Source of the DNA: Candidatus Schekmanbacteria bacterium GWA2_38_11
GTDB lineage: Bacteria; Schekmanbacteria; GWA2-38-11
NCBI GenBank assembly: GCA_001790645.1
Contig: MGDB01000063.1
Location: 4,111-30,094, forward strand
DNA length: 25,984 nucleotides
Direction: 5' to 3'
Shown: positions 15,783 through 23,901 of the stretch, one piece after another
How the letters are laid out: every line of letters starts with the position of its first letter
How positions within the stretch are numbered: position 1 is the stretch's first letter
Made by a program: the position numbers and the translations under genes
The notes under the pieces: generated by a model
Seen by the model: only the letters and a program-made list of their open reading frames with translations
The model's database searches: none
Told to the model about the DNA's origin: nothing

Positions 15783-16047
15783 AGGTTAGATTAGGGGATA
15801 AAGATAGTTGTAAGCTTTAAGCAGGATAGGTCAGGCATCTTGCCTGACCGACCGAGGCAAGATGCCCCGGCTATTAAATAAACAAATTCAAGTGACCAAA
15901 ATTTAAAAATTTAAAAGAGGTTGGCCAGCCAGTATACGAGGTTTTGAGTATTAGGATTTTGAATTTTGATATTGTTTAGAATTTAGATATTAGAATTTAG
16001 GATTTAATTTAGACTTTCAATCTAAAGTGAAATTACAGGAGGAAGTA
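15783..16047. other. Repeat-filled gap before ppdK
   Basis: It holds the hairpin GGTCAGGCA-TCT-TGCCTGACC (15829-15849) directly joined to CCGAGGCAAGATGCCCCGG (15852-15870), then AT-rich TTAGGATTTTGAATTTTGAT-style repeats (15941-16010) like those at 9700-9860. A possible promoter, TTGATA (15966)-16 nt-TATTAG, lies in the AT-rich repeat. No gene is seen. Confidence 0.55.
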
Positions 16048-18900
16048 ATGGGAAAATATGTATACTTTTTTGGTAATGGAGCTGCTGACGGCACCGGTGC
16101 GATGAAGGATTTGCTTGGAGGTAAAGGTGCAGGACTAGCTGAGATGACGAATGCAGGTATTCCTGTACCACCGGGGTTTACCATAACTACAGAGGCCTGC
16201 AAAGTTTATTATGAAAACCGTGAAAGATTACCCCAGAAAATAAAGTGGGATATAGATGAGGCTTTGAAGAGACTTGAAGGCATACTCGGATTGAAATTGG
16301 GAGACCCGAAAAGTCCTTTACTCCTTTCAGTACGCTCAGGTGCAAAGTTTTCTATGCCTGGAATGATGGACACCATCCTGAACCTCGGGTTAAACGACGA
16401 GACAGTAGAGGGGCTTGCCAAAAAAACAGGGAACAAGAGATTTGCTTATGACAGTTATAGACGATTTATTCAGATGTTTGGGAACGTTGTTCTCGGAATA
16501 GGAAAAGATGTTTTTGAAAAATTACTTGAGGCTAAAAAGAAGAAATGCCACGCCAAGTATGATACAGATCTTTCATGGGAAGACCTGAAGGAATTAGTTA
16601 CGGAGTACAAAAAGGAGATAAAGAAAGTTGCAGGTGTGAACTTTCCTCAGGACACTCACATACAGCTTTCAATGGCAAGGGATGCTGTTTTTAAATCCTG
16701 GAATAATCCCCGGGCAGTGACTTACAGGAAGCTGAACGATATTCCGGTAGATTTAGGCACGGCTGTAAACATACAGGCAATGGTTTTCGGAAACCTTGGC
16801 AAGACCTCAGCAACAGGTGTCGGGTTTACCAGAAATCCCGCGACAGGAAAAAAAGAGTTCTACGGAGAGTTCCTGATTAATGCTCAGGGAGAGGATGTGG
16901 TCGCAGGTATCCGCACACCCCAGCCAATAACCCATTTAGAGAAGGTTATGCCTGAGGTTTACAAGCAGCTAAAAGAGATCACCGGGAGGCTTGAGAAGCA
17001 TTACCGCGATGTTCAGGATTTTGAATTTACTGTCCAGGACAAACAGCTTTTCATGCTGCAGACCCGCAACGGAAAAAGGACAGGTCTTGCAGCAGTACGG
17101 ATAGCTGTTGACATGGTTGAGGAAGGATTAATTACCAAGGAGGAGGCTATATTGAGGGTTGAACCTTCTTCACTGGATCAACTGCTCCACCCTATCTTTG
17201 ATCCAAAACAGAGGTTGAAGGTAAAGGTTGCAGCCAAAGGTCTTGCAGCATCTCCGGGAGCTGCAACGGGAAAGATTGTTTTTACAGCTGACGATGCAGT
17301 GGAATGGGCAAAGAAAGGTGAAAAAGTAATCCTTGTGAGAAGCGAGACAGTACCTGATGACATTCACGGCATGAACGTTGCCAAAGGGGTCCTGACTGCA
17401 ACAGGAGGGATGACTTCACACGCGGCTGTGGTTGGAAGGCAGATGGGGAAGCCAAGTGTTGTTGGATGCAGCGGTCTTAACGTTAATGAAAAAGAAAAGT
17501 ATGTTATAATTGACGGTAAAAAGCTGAAAGAAGGGAATTATATCTCTATAGATGGATCAACCGGAGAAGTGATACTTGCGCAGCTTCCAACAATTCCTTC
17601 AGAGATAATTCAGGTTGTTTCAGGGAAACTCAAGGAAAGCAAATCAGAAGTTTACAAGATTTTCCAGAAACTATTATCATGGGCTGAGGAAGTAAAGAGG
17701 CTGAAGGTTAGGGCAAATGCAGATATCCCGCGGGATGCAAAGATAGCTTTTGCTTTTGGTGCCCAGGGCATAGGACTGTGCAGGACTGAGCATATGTTTT
17801 TTGCAGAAGAAAGGCTGCCGGTTGTTGTCAAGATGATCCTGTCAGCAGGAAAAGGGCAGGAAGGCCTTGACGAGATAGAATCTTTAAAGAAAAGGATAGC
17901 AGAATCCAGTGCAGAACAGGCAAGGGAGTTAAAAGAAGAACTTAAAAAAGCTGAAAAGACCTACGGAGAGTCTGTAAAAGATTATACAGAGTCATTGAAG
18001 AAACTGATGCCAATGCAGAAGAATGACTTCTATGGACTCTTTAAAGAAATGAGAGGATATCCTGTTACTATAAGGACCCTTGACCCGCCGCTTCATGAAT
18101 TCCTTCCAAAGAGAGAAGAACTAATGGTTGAGGTTGCAACTCTTAAAGCCTCAAATTCAAAGAAGAGCAGTGCAAAGATTGCAAAACTTGAAGAGCTTCT
18201 GGCAAAAGTTGAAGAGCTGCACGAGTTTAATCCTATGCTTGGCCACAGGGGGTGCCGCCTGGGTATAACATATCCTGAGATTACGAAAATGCAGGCGCAA
18301 GCCATTTTTGAAGCAGCATGCGAACTTGTTGCAAAAAAGAAAATGAAGGTCATACCCGAAATAATGATTCCTTTAGTCGGGCATGTGGAAGAACTGCGGG
18401 TTCAAAAGAGGATAGTAGTTGCTGCAGCAGAAGAGGTAATGAAAAAGTATAAGGTCAAGATAGATTATTTTGTTGGCACAATGATAGAGCTGCCAAGAGG
18501 TGCTATTACAGCAGATGCAATTGCCCGTGAGGCAGAATTTTTTTCCTTCGGGACTAATGACCTTACCCAGACGACTTTTGGTTTTTCAAGGGATGATGCA
18601 GGAAAATTTTTAAAAATCTATCAGAAGCTTGGGATTTTGGAAAAAGACCCATTTGCGACTCTGGATGTTAAAGGAGTAGGGGAACTCGTCAAAACAGGTC
18701 TACATAAAGGGAGAAGCACAAGGGAGAATTTAAAGGTAGGGATTTGCGGTGAGCACGGCGGTGACCCTGCTTCTATAAATTTCTTCCATAAGATAGGTCT
18801 TGACTATGTAAGCTGTTCACCCTACAGGGTACCTATTGCAAGACTGGCTGCTGCCCATGCGGCTTTATCTGAAAGGGTTAAAGTTGCTGAAGGGGATTAA
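16048..18900 (+). CDS. ppdK: Pyruvate, phosphate dikinase
   Basis: A 950-residue enzyme that reversibly converts pyruvate, ATP and phosphate to PEP, AMP and pyrophosphate; in anaerobes it serves gluconeogenesis or PPi-linked glycolysis. The start is ATG 16048 behind an AGGAGG; a GTG 21 bases earlier is in frame but lacks a ribosome site. Domains in order: ATP-grasp ([23 protein letters not shown] from residue about 23; [16 protein letters not shown]), the swivelling phosphohistidine domain with H458 in [11 protein letters not shown] (H455 in C. symbiosum), and the PEP/pyruvate barrel ([39 protein letters not shown] with the catalytic Cys). Residues about 607-655 are a charged, coiled-coil-like insertion ([20 protein letters not shown]) beyond the usual 870-900-residue length. 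The NUDIX gene overlaps its 3' end. Confidence 0.97.
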   Translation: MGKYVYFFGNGAADGTGAMKDLLGGKGAGLAEMTNAGIPVPPGFTITTEACKVYYENRERLPQKIKWDIDEALKRLEGILGLKLGDPKSPLLLSVRSGAKFSMPGMMDTILNLGLNDETVEGLAKKTGNKRFAYDSYRRFIQMFGNVVLGIGKDVFEKLLEAKKKKCHAKYDTDLSWEDLKELVTEYKKEIKKVAGVNFPQDTHIQLSMARDAVFKSWNNPRAVTYRKLNDIPVDLGTAVNIQAMVFGNLGKTSATGVGFTRNPATGKKEFYGEFLINAQGEDVVAGIRTPQPITHLEKVMPEVYKQLKEITGRLEKHYRDVQDFEFTVQDKQLFMLQTRNGKRTGLAAVRIAVDMVEEGLITKEEAILRVEPSSLDQLLHPIFDPKQRLKVKVAAKGLAASPGAATGKIVFTADDAVEWAKKGEKVILVRSETVPDDIHGMNVAKGVLTATGGMTSHAAVVGRQMGKPSVVGCSGLNVNEKEKYVIIDGKKLKEGNYISIDGSTGEVILAQLPTIPSEIIQVVSGKLKESKSEVYKIFQKLLSWAEEVKRLKVRANADIPRDAKIAFAFGAQGIGLCRTEHMFFAEERLPVVVKMILSAGKGQEGLDEIESLKKRIAESSAEQARELKEELKKAEKTYGESVKDYTESLKKLMPMQKNDFYGLFKEMRGYPVTIRTLDPPLHEFLPKREELMVEVATLKASNSKKSSAKIAKLEELLAKVEELHEFNPMLGHRGCRLGITYPEITKMQAQAIFEAACELVAKKKMKVIPEIMIPLVGHVEELRVQKRIVVAAAEEVMKKYKVKIDYFVGTMIELPRGAITADAIAREAEFFSFGTNDLTQTTFGFSRDDAGKFLKIYQKLGILEKDPFATLDVKGVGELVKTGLHKGRSTRENLKVGICGEHGGDPASINFFHKIGLDYVSCSPYRVPIARLAAAHAALSERVKVAEGD

Positions 18901-19339
18901 AAAATGCCCCAACTGCGGCAAAGAGATAGAGGTATTCAAGAACCCGGTCCCCACAGTTGATGTAATTATTGAAACAGAGGTTAGCGGGGAGAAGGGGATT
19001 GTATTAATATACAGGAAGAACCCACCTCACGGCTGGGCTATTCCCGGTGGATATGTTGATTATGGTGAAACAGTGGAGTCATGTGCCGAGAGAGAGGCTT
19101 TTGAGGAGACTTCATTAAAGGTAAAGCTCTTAAGGCAGTTCCACACCTATTCGGATCCATGCAGAGATGAAAGGCAGCATACTATTTCAACAGTCTTTAT
19201 TGCAAAAGCAAAAAGCGGGGAGCCGAAGGCTTCAACTGATGCAGCTAAAATTGGGGTTTTTACCAAAAATAACCTGCCACAACCGCTGGTATTTGACCAC
19301 GCAGGGATTTTAGAAGATTATTTCAGCGGAAAATATTAG
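18884..19339 (+). CDS. NUDIX hydrolase
   Basis: A NUDIX hydrolase of about 151 residues, a family that cleaves nucleoside diphosphates linked to another moiety. The box runs G56-YVDYG-E62[16 protein letters not shown]: all catalytic acids are there, but the usual Gly near the end (REUXEEXGU) is Ser77. CPNCGKEI (8-15) is half of a zinc-ribbon-like knuckle, as in some ADP-ribose/NADH pyrophosphatase relatives. The frame is open further into ppdK. TTG 18884 (preceded by AAAGGG) gives a 17-base overlap and is my choice; ATG 18857 is the alternative. The ATG at 18903 is out of frame. The overlap makes translational coupling to ppdK likely. A long hairpin at 19463-19504 probably ends the transcript. 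Substrate unknown. Confidence 0.87.
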   Translation: MLKGIKKCPNCGKEIEVFKNPVPTVDVIIETEVSGEKGIVLIYRKNPPHGWAIPGGYVDYGETVESCAEREAFEETSLKVKLLRQFHTYSDPCRDERQHTISTVFIAKAKSGEPKASTDAAKIGVFTKNNLPQPLVFDHAGILEDYFSGKY

Positions 19340-19462
19340 GGAAGTGAATAATAGGAAAAGAAAAAAATAATCCGTAGGGGAGAACCATCGGCTGAGCTCA
19401 CGACGAAGCCTTGCGTTTGCCCAAAGGAGAGATGATGCAGGTAACAAAGTCTTTTTAAATTG

Positions 19463-19510
19463 ATGCCATTCATCCCTCCAGCAAGCTGGAGGGTATTCTG
19501 GCATATTTTT
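19463..19510 (+). terminator. Probable terminator after the ppdK-NUDIX pair
   Basis: A 42-bp palindrome: ATGCCA (19463-19468) pairs with TGGCAT (19499-19504), 5-base unpaired arms follow, and CCCTCCAGC (19474-19482) pairs with GCTGGAGGG (19485-19493). ATTTTTAT follows directly. It could also be a dispersed repeat that acts as a terminator. Confidence 0.45.
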
Positions 19511-19675
19511 ATAAAAGAAGAGGTTGACAAGCCCAAATTTTTTCTTGCCAATTTTTTTTTTAGGTGCTAACTAATAAAAGTTTTAAAAAAAATACACACA
19601 CTTTTTGATCCTCTTAGAGAGGTGTCCTGATTTTAAAGAGGGAAGAGGGAGGTTTTAACTCCCCGGTTTAAAGGC

Positions 19676-19699
19676 GGGCGACTGAAGTCGCCCCTACCC
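19676..19699. repeat. GGGCGACTGAAGTCGCCCCTACCC repeat in the rpsB leader
   Basis: GGGCGACT-GA-AGTCGCCC hairpin with the CTACCC tail of the GTAGGGGCGACTTTAGTCGC family (10474, 7034-7237 ends, 6139). Confidence 0.65.
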
Positions 19700-19765
19700 G
19701 GAATCAGGATTTTAAGGGGAGATGAGAAAAGTGGAGGATTAACCAAACAGAAAGAGGAGGATGAA

Positions 19766-20566
19766 TTGAGTATTATTTCGATGAAAAGTCTGCTTGAGAC
19801 AGGAGTCCATTTCGGTCACCAGACAAAGAGATGGAATCCCAAAATGAAGAAGTACATTTTTGGTGCCAAACACGGGATCTACATAATAGATCTCCAGAAA
19901 ACTGTAAGACTCTTTAGAGAGGCTTATAGTTTTGTCAGGGACCTTATAGCTTCAGGAGAAACGATTTTATTCGTTGGGACTAAAAAACAGGCATCTGAGG
20001 CTATCGTAGATGAAGCAACCCGCTGCGGGATGGGCTATGTGAGCGAGAGATGGCTTGGCGGTACGATGACAAATTTCCAGACAATTTCAAAGAGTTTAAA
20101 AAAATTGAAGGAATTGGATGCGATGAAAGCCGCAGGCGTTAACCAGGGGCTTCCAAAGAAGGAACTGATAAAGCTTGAAAAAGAGAGGATGAGGTTAGAA
20201 CGCTATTTTGGCGGAATCAGAAATATGGAAAAGCTTCCCGGTGCACTTTATGTAGTAGATCCTAAAAAGGAACGGATTGCAGTAAACGAAGCGCGAGTAA
20301 TAGGGATACCGATTGTCGGGTTGGTTGATACTAATTGTGATCCTGACCTGATTGATTATATTATACCCGGAAATGATGATGCGATAAGGGCAATAAGACT
20401 CATTACCTCAAAGGTTGCTGATGCTGTTATTGAAGGGAAGCAGTTCGTAGCAGAAAAGGAGACAGAAAAAATTCAAGGGGTAATTGCTCCAGGTGCCGAG
20501 GGACAGAAAAAAGTAGGTGAAGAAGAGGAAGAAAATCTGGAAGAGGCTCTGAAGGAAGAGATTTAG
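19766..20566 (+). CDS. rpsB: Small ribosomal subunit protein S2
   Basis: The 266-residue 30S protein S2, which binds 16S rRNA near the platform and is needed for S1 to join. [43 protein letters not shown] and [20 protein letters not shown] are diagnostic. The start is TTG 19766 after GAGGAGG (5-base spacing). An ATG at 19761 overlaps but reads ATG AAT TGA. MSIISMK matches the family's MxxxxMK beginning. The C-terminus is a Glu-rich tail ([15 protein letters not shown]). It opens the conserved rpsB-tsf-pyrH-frr block. Confidence 0.98.
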   Translation: MSIISMKSLLETGVHFGHQTKRWNPKMKKYIFGAKHGIYIIDLQKTVRLFREAYSFVRDLIASGETILFVGTKKQASEAIVDEATRCGMGYVSERWLGGTMTNFQTISKSLKKLKELDAMKAAGVNQGLPKKELIKLEKERMRLERYFGGIRNMEKLPGALYVVDPKKERIAVNEARVIGIPIVGLVDTNCDPDLIDYIIPGNDDAIRAIRLITSKVADAVIEGKQFVAEKETEKIQGVIAPGAEGQKKVGEEEEENLEEALKEEI

Positions 20567-20570
20567 AGAA

Positions 20571-20650
20571 GTAACGAGTGACGAGTCAGTAAGTAGCGAA
20601 TAGAGAAAAAAATTAACCATAACCAGCTATAAGCTGTAAGTTATAAGCAA
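20571..20650. repeat. Short repeats between rpsB and tsf
   Basis: GTAACGAGTGACGAGTCAGT (from 20571) resembles the window's left edge. CCAGCTATAAGCTGTAAGTT (from 20623) resembles motifs at 1701, 6868 and 13656. Together they push tsf 98 bases from rpsB, close to the tsf ribosome site. Confidence 0.5.
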
Positions 20651-20664
20651 AGGAGAAGGATGGT

Positions 20665-21315
20665 ATGGATGTATCTGCATCGTTGGTAAAGGATTTAAGG
20701 GAAAAGACAGGGGCAGGTGTGATGGATTGCAAACAAGCTCTGGCGGAAAGCAAGGGCAATTTAGAAGAGGCAATTGATATATTGAGGAAGAAGGGCTTGG
20801 CTGCCGCAAGGAAGAAGGCCACCAGGGTAGCGAAGGAAGGAATCGTAGGGTCCTATATCCACGCAGGCGGTAAGATAGGAGTATTGGTTGAGGTCAATTG
20901 TGAGACAGATTTTGTTGCAAAAACAGATGACTTCAAATCCCTTGTAAAGGATATTGCAATGCAGATCGCTGCAGCTAATCCTAAGTATGTATCCCGGGAA
21001 CAAGTCTCTCCGGAAGAAATCGAAAGAGAAAAAAAAATCTATGAAGCTCAGGCAAAAGAATCTGGTAAACCCGCCGGTGTAATTGATAAGATGGTTCAGG
21101 GGAAGCTGGAAAAATATTATGAACTGATATGCCTCAATGAGCAAGTTTTTATAAAAGATCCTGAACTGACCATTGAGCAGTTGATTAAAGGGAAGATAGC
21201 TCAGCTTGGAGAGAATATTAGTATAAAAAGGTTTGTCAGATTTCATTTAGGAGAAGACAACCAGGGGCAAGAATATCCCGCCTATAGACAGGCGGGGTTT
21301 TCTAACCCCGCTTAA
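20665..21315 (+). CDS. tsf: Translation elongation factor Ts with repeat-derived tail
   Basis: A 216-residue EF-Ts, the nucleotide exchange factor of EF-Tu. The N-terminal UBA-like domain (residues 1-50) holds LREKTGAGVMDCKQAL. The EF-Tu-contacting TDFV is at 81-84 (D82, F83). The compact core of the short bacterial type ends at SIKRFVRFHLGE (about residue 196). The last 16 residues (201-216, GQEYPAYRQAGFSNPA) and the TAA are encoded by a dispersed repeat (21264-21311) whose relative is at 12472-12537, so the original C-terminus has been replaced. YPAYRQAG-type peptides are typical of translated repeats. The catalytic parts lie before the tail, so function is probably kept. AAGGAG lies about 10 bases before the ATG. 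Confidence 0.97.
   Translation: MDVSASLVKDLREKTGAGVMDCKQALAESKGNLEEAIDILRKKGLAAARKKATRVAKEGIVGSYIHAGGKIGVLVEVNCETDFVAKTDDFKSLVKDIAMQIAAANPKYVSREQVSPEEIEREKKIYEAQAKESGKPAGVIDKMVQGKLEKYYELICLNEQVFIKDPELTIEQLIKGKIAQLGENISIKRFVRFHLGEDNQGQEYPAYRQAGFSNPA
21264..21311. repeat. Dispersed repeat forming the tsf 3' end
   Basis: CAAGAATATCCCGCCTAT plus GGCGGGGTTTTC and AACCCCGC are shared with 12472-12537, in a changed order: here the CAAGAATAT half comes first. The GGCGGGGTT-TTCT-AACCCCGC hairpin spans about 21290-21311 and lies across the last codons of tsf. Confidence 0.7.
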
Positions 21316-21376
21316 AGGTATTTTAAAAAGAAAAAAGATATAAAAAAGTTAAATCTTGGATGGAAGGCAGTTCACT

Positions 21377-22102
21377 ATGAATGACAGCAAGTTAAAGTTT
21401 AAGCGTATACTTCTGAAGCTTTCCGGAGAAGTATTGGCCGGAGAAAAAGGGTATGGAATTGATATAGATATTCTGAAAAAAATAGCAAATGAGATTAAGG
21501 AAGTTCATCACCTCGGGGCTGAAGTGGCAATAGTAGTTGGCGGAGGGAATATATTCAGAGGGGTAGAAGGTACTGTTAAAGAGATGGACCGCGCTGCAGC
21601 AGACTATATGGGTATGCTGGCAACAGTCATGAACGCACTGGCTCTCCAGAATGCGCTTGAGAAATTGGGAATATATACAAGGGTACTGTCAGCCATAGAG
21701 ATGAAAGAAGTGGCGGAACCGTATATCAGGAGAAGAGCTATCAGGCATCTTGAGAAAAAAAGGGTTGTCATATTTGCAGGGGGAACAGGGAATCCCTATT
21801 TCACTACAGATACTGCGGCTTCTTTAAGGGCAATGGAGGTTAATGCTGAAGTAATTTTAAAGGCAACAAAGGTTGACGGGGTTTATACTGCAGATCCTTT
21901 CAAAGACAGGCTCGCAGAAAAACTTCCTCAGCTTACCTATATCCAGGTTCTTGAGAAGGGGTTGAAGGTAATGGATGCTACTGCAATATCTCTCTGCATG
22001 GATAACAATCTTCCCATAGTTGTATTTAATCTAAACAAGACAGGAAATATAAAGAGGGTTTTAATAGGGGAGAAAGTCGGTACAATAGTTAGGGGGAAAT
22101 AA
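21377..22102 (+). CDS. pyrH: UMP kinase
   Basis: UMP kinase of the bacterial amino-acid-kinase fold, 241 residues, making UDP from UMP for nucleotide and envelope-precursor synthesis; usually a hexamer regulated by GTP and UTP. Motifs: [15 protein letters not shown] opening ([15 protein letters not shown]), [59 protein letters not shown] and the C-terminal [18 protein letters not shown] 21377 has GGAAGG about 9 bases upstream; a TTG at 21356 is in frame but lacks one. Only 2 bases separate it from frr, so they are co-translated. Confidence 0.97.
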   Translation: MNDSKLKFKRILLKLSGEVLAGEKGYGIDIDILKKIANEIKEVHHLGAEVAIVVGGGNIFRGVEGTVKEMDRAAADYMGMLATVMNALALQNALEKLGIYTRVLSAIEMKEVAEPYIRRRAIRHLEKKRVVIFAGGTGNPYFTTDTAASLRAMEVNAEVILKATKVDGVYTADPFKDRLAEKLPQLTYIQVLEKGLKVMDATAISLCMDNNLPIVVFNLNKTGNIKRVLIGEKVGTIVRGK

Positions 22103-22104
22103 GC

Positions 22105-22662
22105 ATGGTCCAGGATATATATAAAGAAGTTGAAGAACTTATGAAAAAGGCTTTAGAAGCACTTCGCAAGGATCTTGCCTCTATCAGGACCGGCAGGGCT
22201 AATGCTGCTTTGCTGGATGGGATAAGAGTAAGTTATTATGGTAAACCATCTCCGATAAACCAGGTTGCAAACATTTCCATACCTGAAAGCAAGCTGATTA
22301 TTATCCAGCCCTGGGATCAGACTATGCTTACAGAAATTGAAAAAGCCATTCTGAAATCTGACTTAGGCCTTGTGCCAACCAACGATGGGAAAGTCCTGAA
22401 GATTCCCATTCCTGAGTTGACAGAAGAAAGAAGGCATGAACTTGTGAAAGTGGTTCATAAGGTCGCTGAGAAGGAGAAGATATCTATCAGGAATGTAAGA
22501 AGGGATGGGAATGAAAAGATAATATCATTGCAGAAGGAGAAAAAAATTACTGAAGATGAAAAACACAAGGCACAGACTGAAATTCAGAAAATGACAGACA
22601 AGTATATTGAAAGACTTGAGTCAATGGTTAAAAGCAAAGAAAATGAAATTTTAAAATTTTAA
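22105..22662 (+). CDS. frr: Ribosome recycling factor
   Basis: A 185-residue RRF, which with EF-G splits the post-termination ribosome. The three-helix bundle and the beta domain are both intact: SIRTGRANAALLDGIRVSYYG, PINQVANISIPESKLIIIQPWD, GLVPTNDGKVLKIPIPELTEERR and IRNVRRDGNEKI. Length is normal. AGGGGG lies about 9 bases before the ATG, inside the end of pyrH. Confidence 0.98.
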   Translation: MVQDIYKEVEELMKKALEALRKDLASIRTGRANAALLDGIRVSYYGKPSPINQVANISIPESKLIIIQPWDQTMLTEIEKAILKSDLGLVPTNDGKVLKIPIPELTEERRHELVKVVHKVAEKEKISIRNVRRDGNEKIISLQKEKKITEDEKHKAQTEIQKMTDKYIERLESMVKSKENEILKF

Positions 22663-22716
22663 GCTTAGAAGATGAAGAGTTGCCCTCTTTTAGGAAAATA
22701 AATTATGAAGTAATAC

Positions 22717-22745
22717 TTGAAAAACTTGGGAATATTCTGTAATTC
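22717..22745 (+). promoter_or_regulatory. Possible promoter for the small ferredoxin gene
   Basis: TTGAAA (22717-22722), a 17-base spacer and TAATTC (22740-22745) lie about 50 bases before the ferredoxin ATG. The -10 box is weak. Confidence 0.3.
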
Positions 22746-22797
22746 TTTAAAAAATATTTTTAACTCGCTTTGATACTCTAAAAGGGGGTGAAACAAG

Positions 22798-22968
22798 ATG
22801 CATAAAATAATTGATGAGTGTATTGCATGCGGGACTTGTGCTGAGGTATGTTCCTCAGATTCAATAAAATCAGGGGAGACGAAATACATTATTCTCGATA
22901 CCTGTACTGATTGCGGTACTTGTGTTGAATCATGTCCTGTGGAAGCTATTAAACCTCCCGAGGCTTGA
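22798..22968 (+). CDS. 2[4Fe-4S] ferredoxin (56 residues)
   Basis: A short clostridial-type ferredoxin, a cytoplasmic low-potential electron carrier. It reads MHKIIDECIACGTCAEVC and so on, with two CxxCxxCxxxC sets: C8, C11, C14, C18 and C36, C39, C42, C46. As in the family, the last Cys of each set belongs to the opposite cluster. The second set ends CP; in the first the usual proline is Ser19. AGGGGGTG lies about 8 bases before the ATG. It sits between frr and uppS, which are neighbours in many genomes, and has a strong terminator of its own 19 bases downstream, so it is a separate or final unit of the upstream transcript. Natural partners would be ferredoxin-dependent oxidoreductases, none of which is in the window. 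Confidence 0.93.
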   Translation: MHKIIDECIACGTCAEVCSSDSIKSGETKYIILDTCTDCGTCVESCPVEAIKPPEA

Positions 22969-22986
22969 CAATATTGTGGAAAAATT

Positions 22987-23030
22987 TTAGGCCGAGAATC
23001 GAGAATAAGATTTGTCGGCCTAATTTTTTT
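22987..23030 (+). terminator. Strong rho-independent terminator after the ferredoxin gene
   Basis: TTAGGCCGA (22987-22995) pairs with TCGGCCTAA (23015-23023) over 9 bp, with a further AATC/GATT pairing in the loop, followed by a run of seven T. It ends transcription from the ferredoxin gene and probably from rpsB-frr. Confidence 0.85.
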
Positions 23031-23065
23031 ATTCAGGTTATAATTGCATATAGAGGATTCAAGGG

Positions 23066-23111
23066 TTCACCCCCGGCCCCCTTTTAATAAAGGGGGTTAA
23101 GGGAGGATTTT
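23066..23111. repeat. C-rich/G-rich palindromic repeat before uppS
   Basis: TTCACCCCCGGCCCCCTTTT and AAAGGGGGTTAAGGGAGGAT form a long imperfect palindrome of the family at 13611-13655. It ends 17 bases before the uppS ATG. Confidence 0.65.
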
Positions 23112-23127
23112 AGATGCAAGGTTTTTT

Positions 23128-23901
23128 ATGCGCGAAGATGAACTTTTAAAAAAGATTAACATGAGTAATCTTCCCAGACACATTGCCATCATAATGGATG
23201 GTAATGGAAGGTGGGCAAGGTTAAGGAAGCTTAACAGGATTGAGGGGCATCGAAAGGCTACAGAGACTGTTAGAAAAACCGTAATGGCTTGCAGGGAGTT
23301 GAATATTGACATCTTAACCCTTTATACATTTTCGCAGGAAAATTGGAACAGACCCAGGAATGAAGTTCGTGCTCTCATGTTTCTTTTGAAGAAGTTCCTG
23401 AAGGAAGAACTTGAGGAGATGCAGGGAAACAATATAAGACTCATTGCCATTGGGAGGACTGAGAAGCTTCCAGCAGACGTAAAAGAGACTTTAGACTCAG
23501 TAATGGAGCAGACCAAAGGAAACGATGGTATGATCCTTAATCTCGCCTTAAGCTATGGAAGCAGGATAGAAATAGTTGATGCCGTAAAAAGAATAGCTAC
23601 CCAGTTGGAAGAAGGAAGACTTGGAATAGATGAGATAAACGAAGAAACAGTAAGTAAAAATTTATATACTTCAGACCTTCCTGATCCGGATCTCATGATA
23701 AGGACAAGCGGAGAAATGAGAATAAGTAATTTTCTCCTGTGGCAGCTTGCATATGCAGAGCTATGGATAACTCCTGTACTCTGGCCTGATTTTAAGAAAT
23801 CCGACCTCTACGAAGCTATATTAGACTATCAATCCAGGGAGCGGAGGTTCGGTTTAACTGCGGAACAGTTAAAGGATAAAAAAAGGATAATGCTCTCTTG
23901 A
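23128..23901 (+). CDS. uppS: Undecaprenyl diphosphate synthase
   Basis: A 257-residue cis-prenyltransferase that extends farnesyl diphosphate to the C55 lipid carrier for peptidoglycan and polysaccharide building blocks. The catalytic Asp24 is in IAIIMDGNGRWA. Other blocks are GHRKATETV, LYTFSQENWNRP, LNLALSYGSR, DPDLMIRTSGEMRISNFLLW and AYAELWITPVLWPDF. An ATG at 23161 (MSNLPRH) is an alternative start, but AAGG 6 bases before 23128 supports the longer form. Its stop overlaps the cdsA start by four bases. Confidence 0.97.
   Translation: MREDELLKKINMSNLPRHIAIIMDGNGRWARLRKLNRIEGHRKATETVRKTVMACRELNIDILTLYTFSQENWNRPRNEVRALMFLLKKFLKEELEEMQGNNIRLIAIGRTEKLPADVKETLDSVMEQTKGNDGMILNLALSYGSRIEIVDAVKRIATQLEEGRLGIDEINEETVSKNLYTSDLPDPDLMIRTSGEMRISNFLLWQLAYAELWITPVLWPDFKKSDLYEAILDYQSRERRFGLTAEQLKDKKRIMLS

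Larger units (their letters stand above)
19340..19765. other. Leader region upstream of rpsB
   Basis: No gene is seen in these 426 bases. They hold a GTAGGGGAGAACC-type repeat (19374-19422), the palindrome described as a terminator, a perfect TTGACA (19524-19529) without a convincing -10 box, and a structured stretch where TCCTGAT (19625-19631) pairs with ATCAGGA (19703-19709) around GGGCGACTGAAGTCGCCC. The last could regulate rpsB by folding but is more simply a repeat copy. Confidence 0.5.

Noticed and set aside
19524..19552. Perfect TTGACA upstream of rpsB as a promoter
   Set aside because: No acceptable -10 box lies 16-18 bases downstream (GCCAAT region), so it is mentioned but not called.
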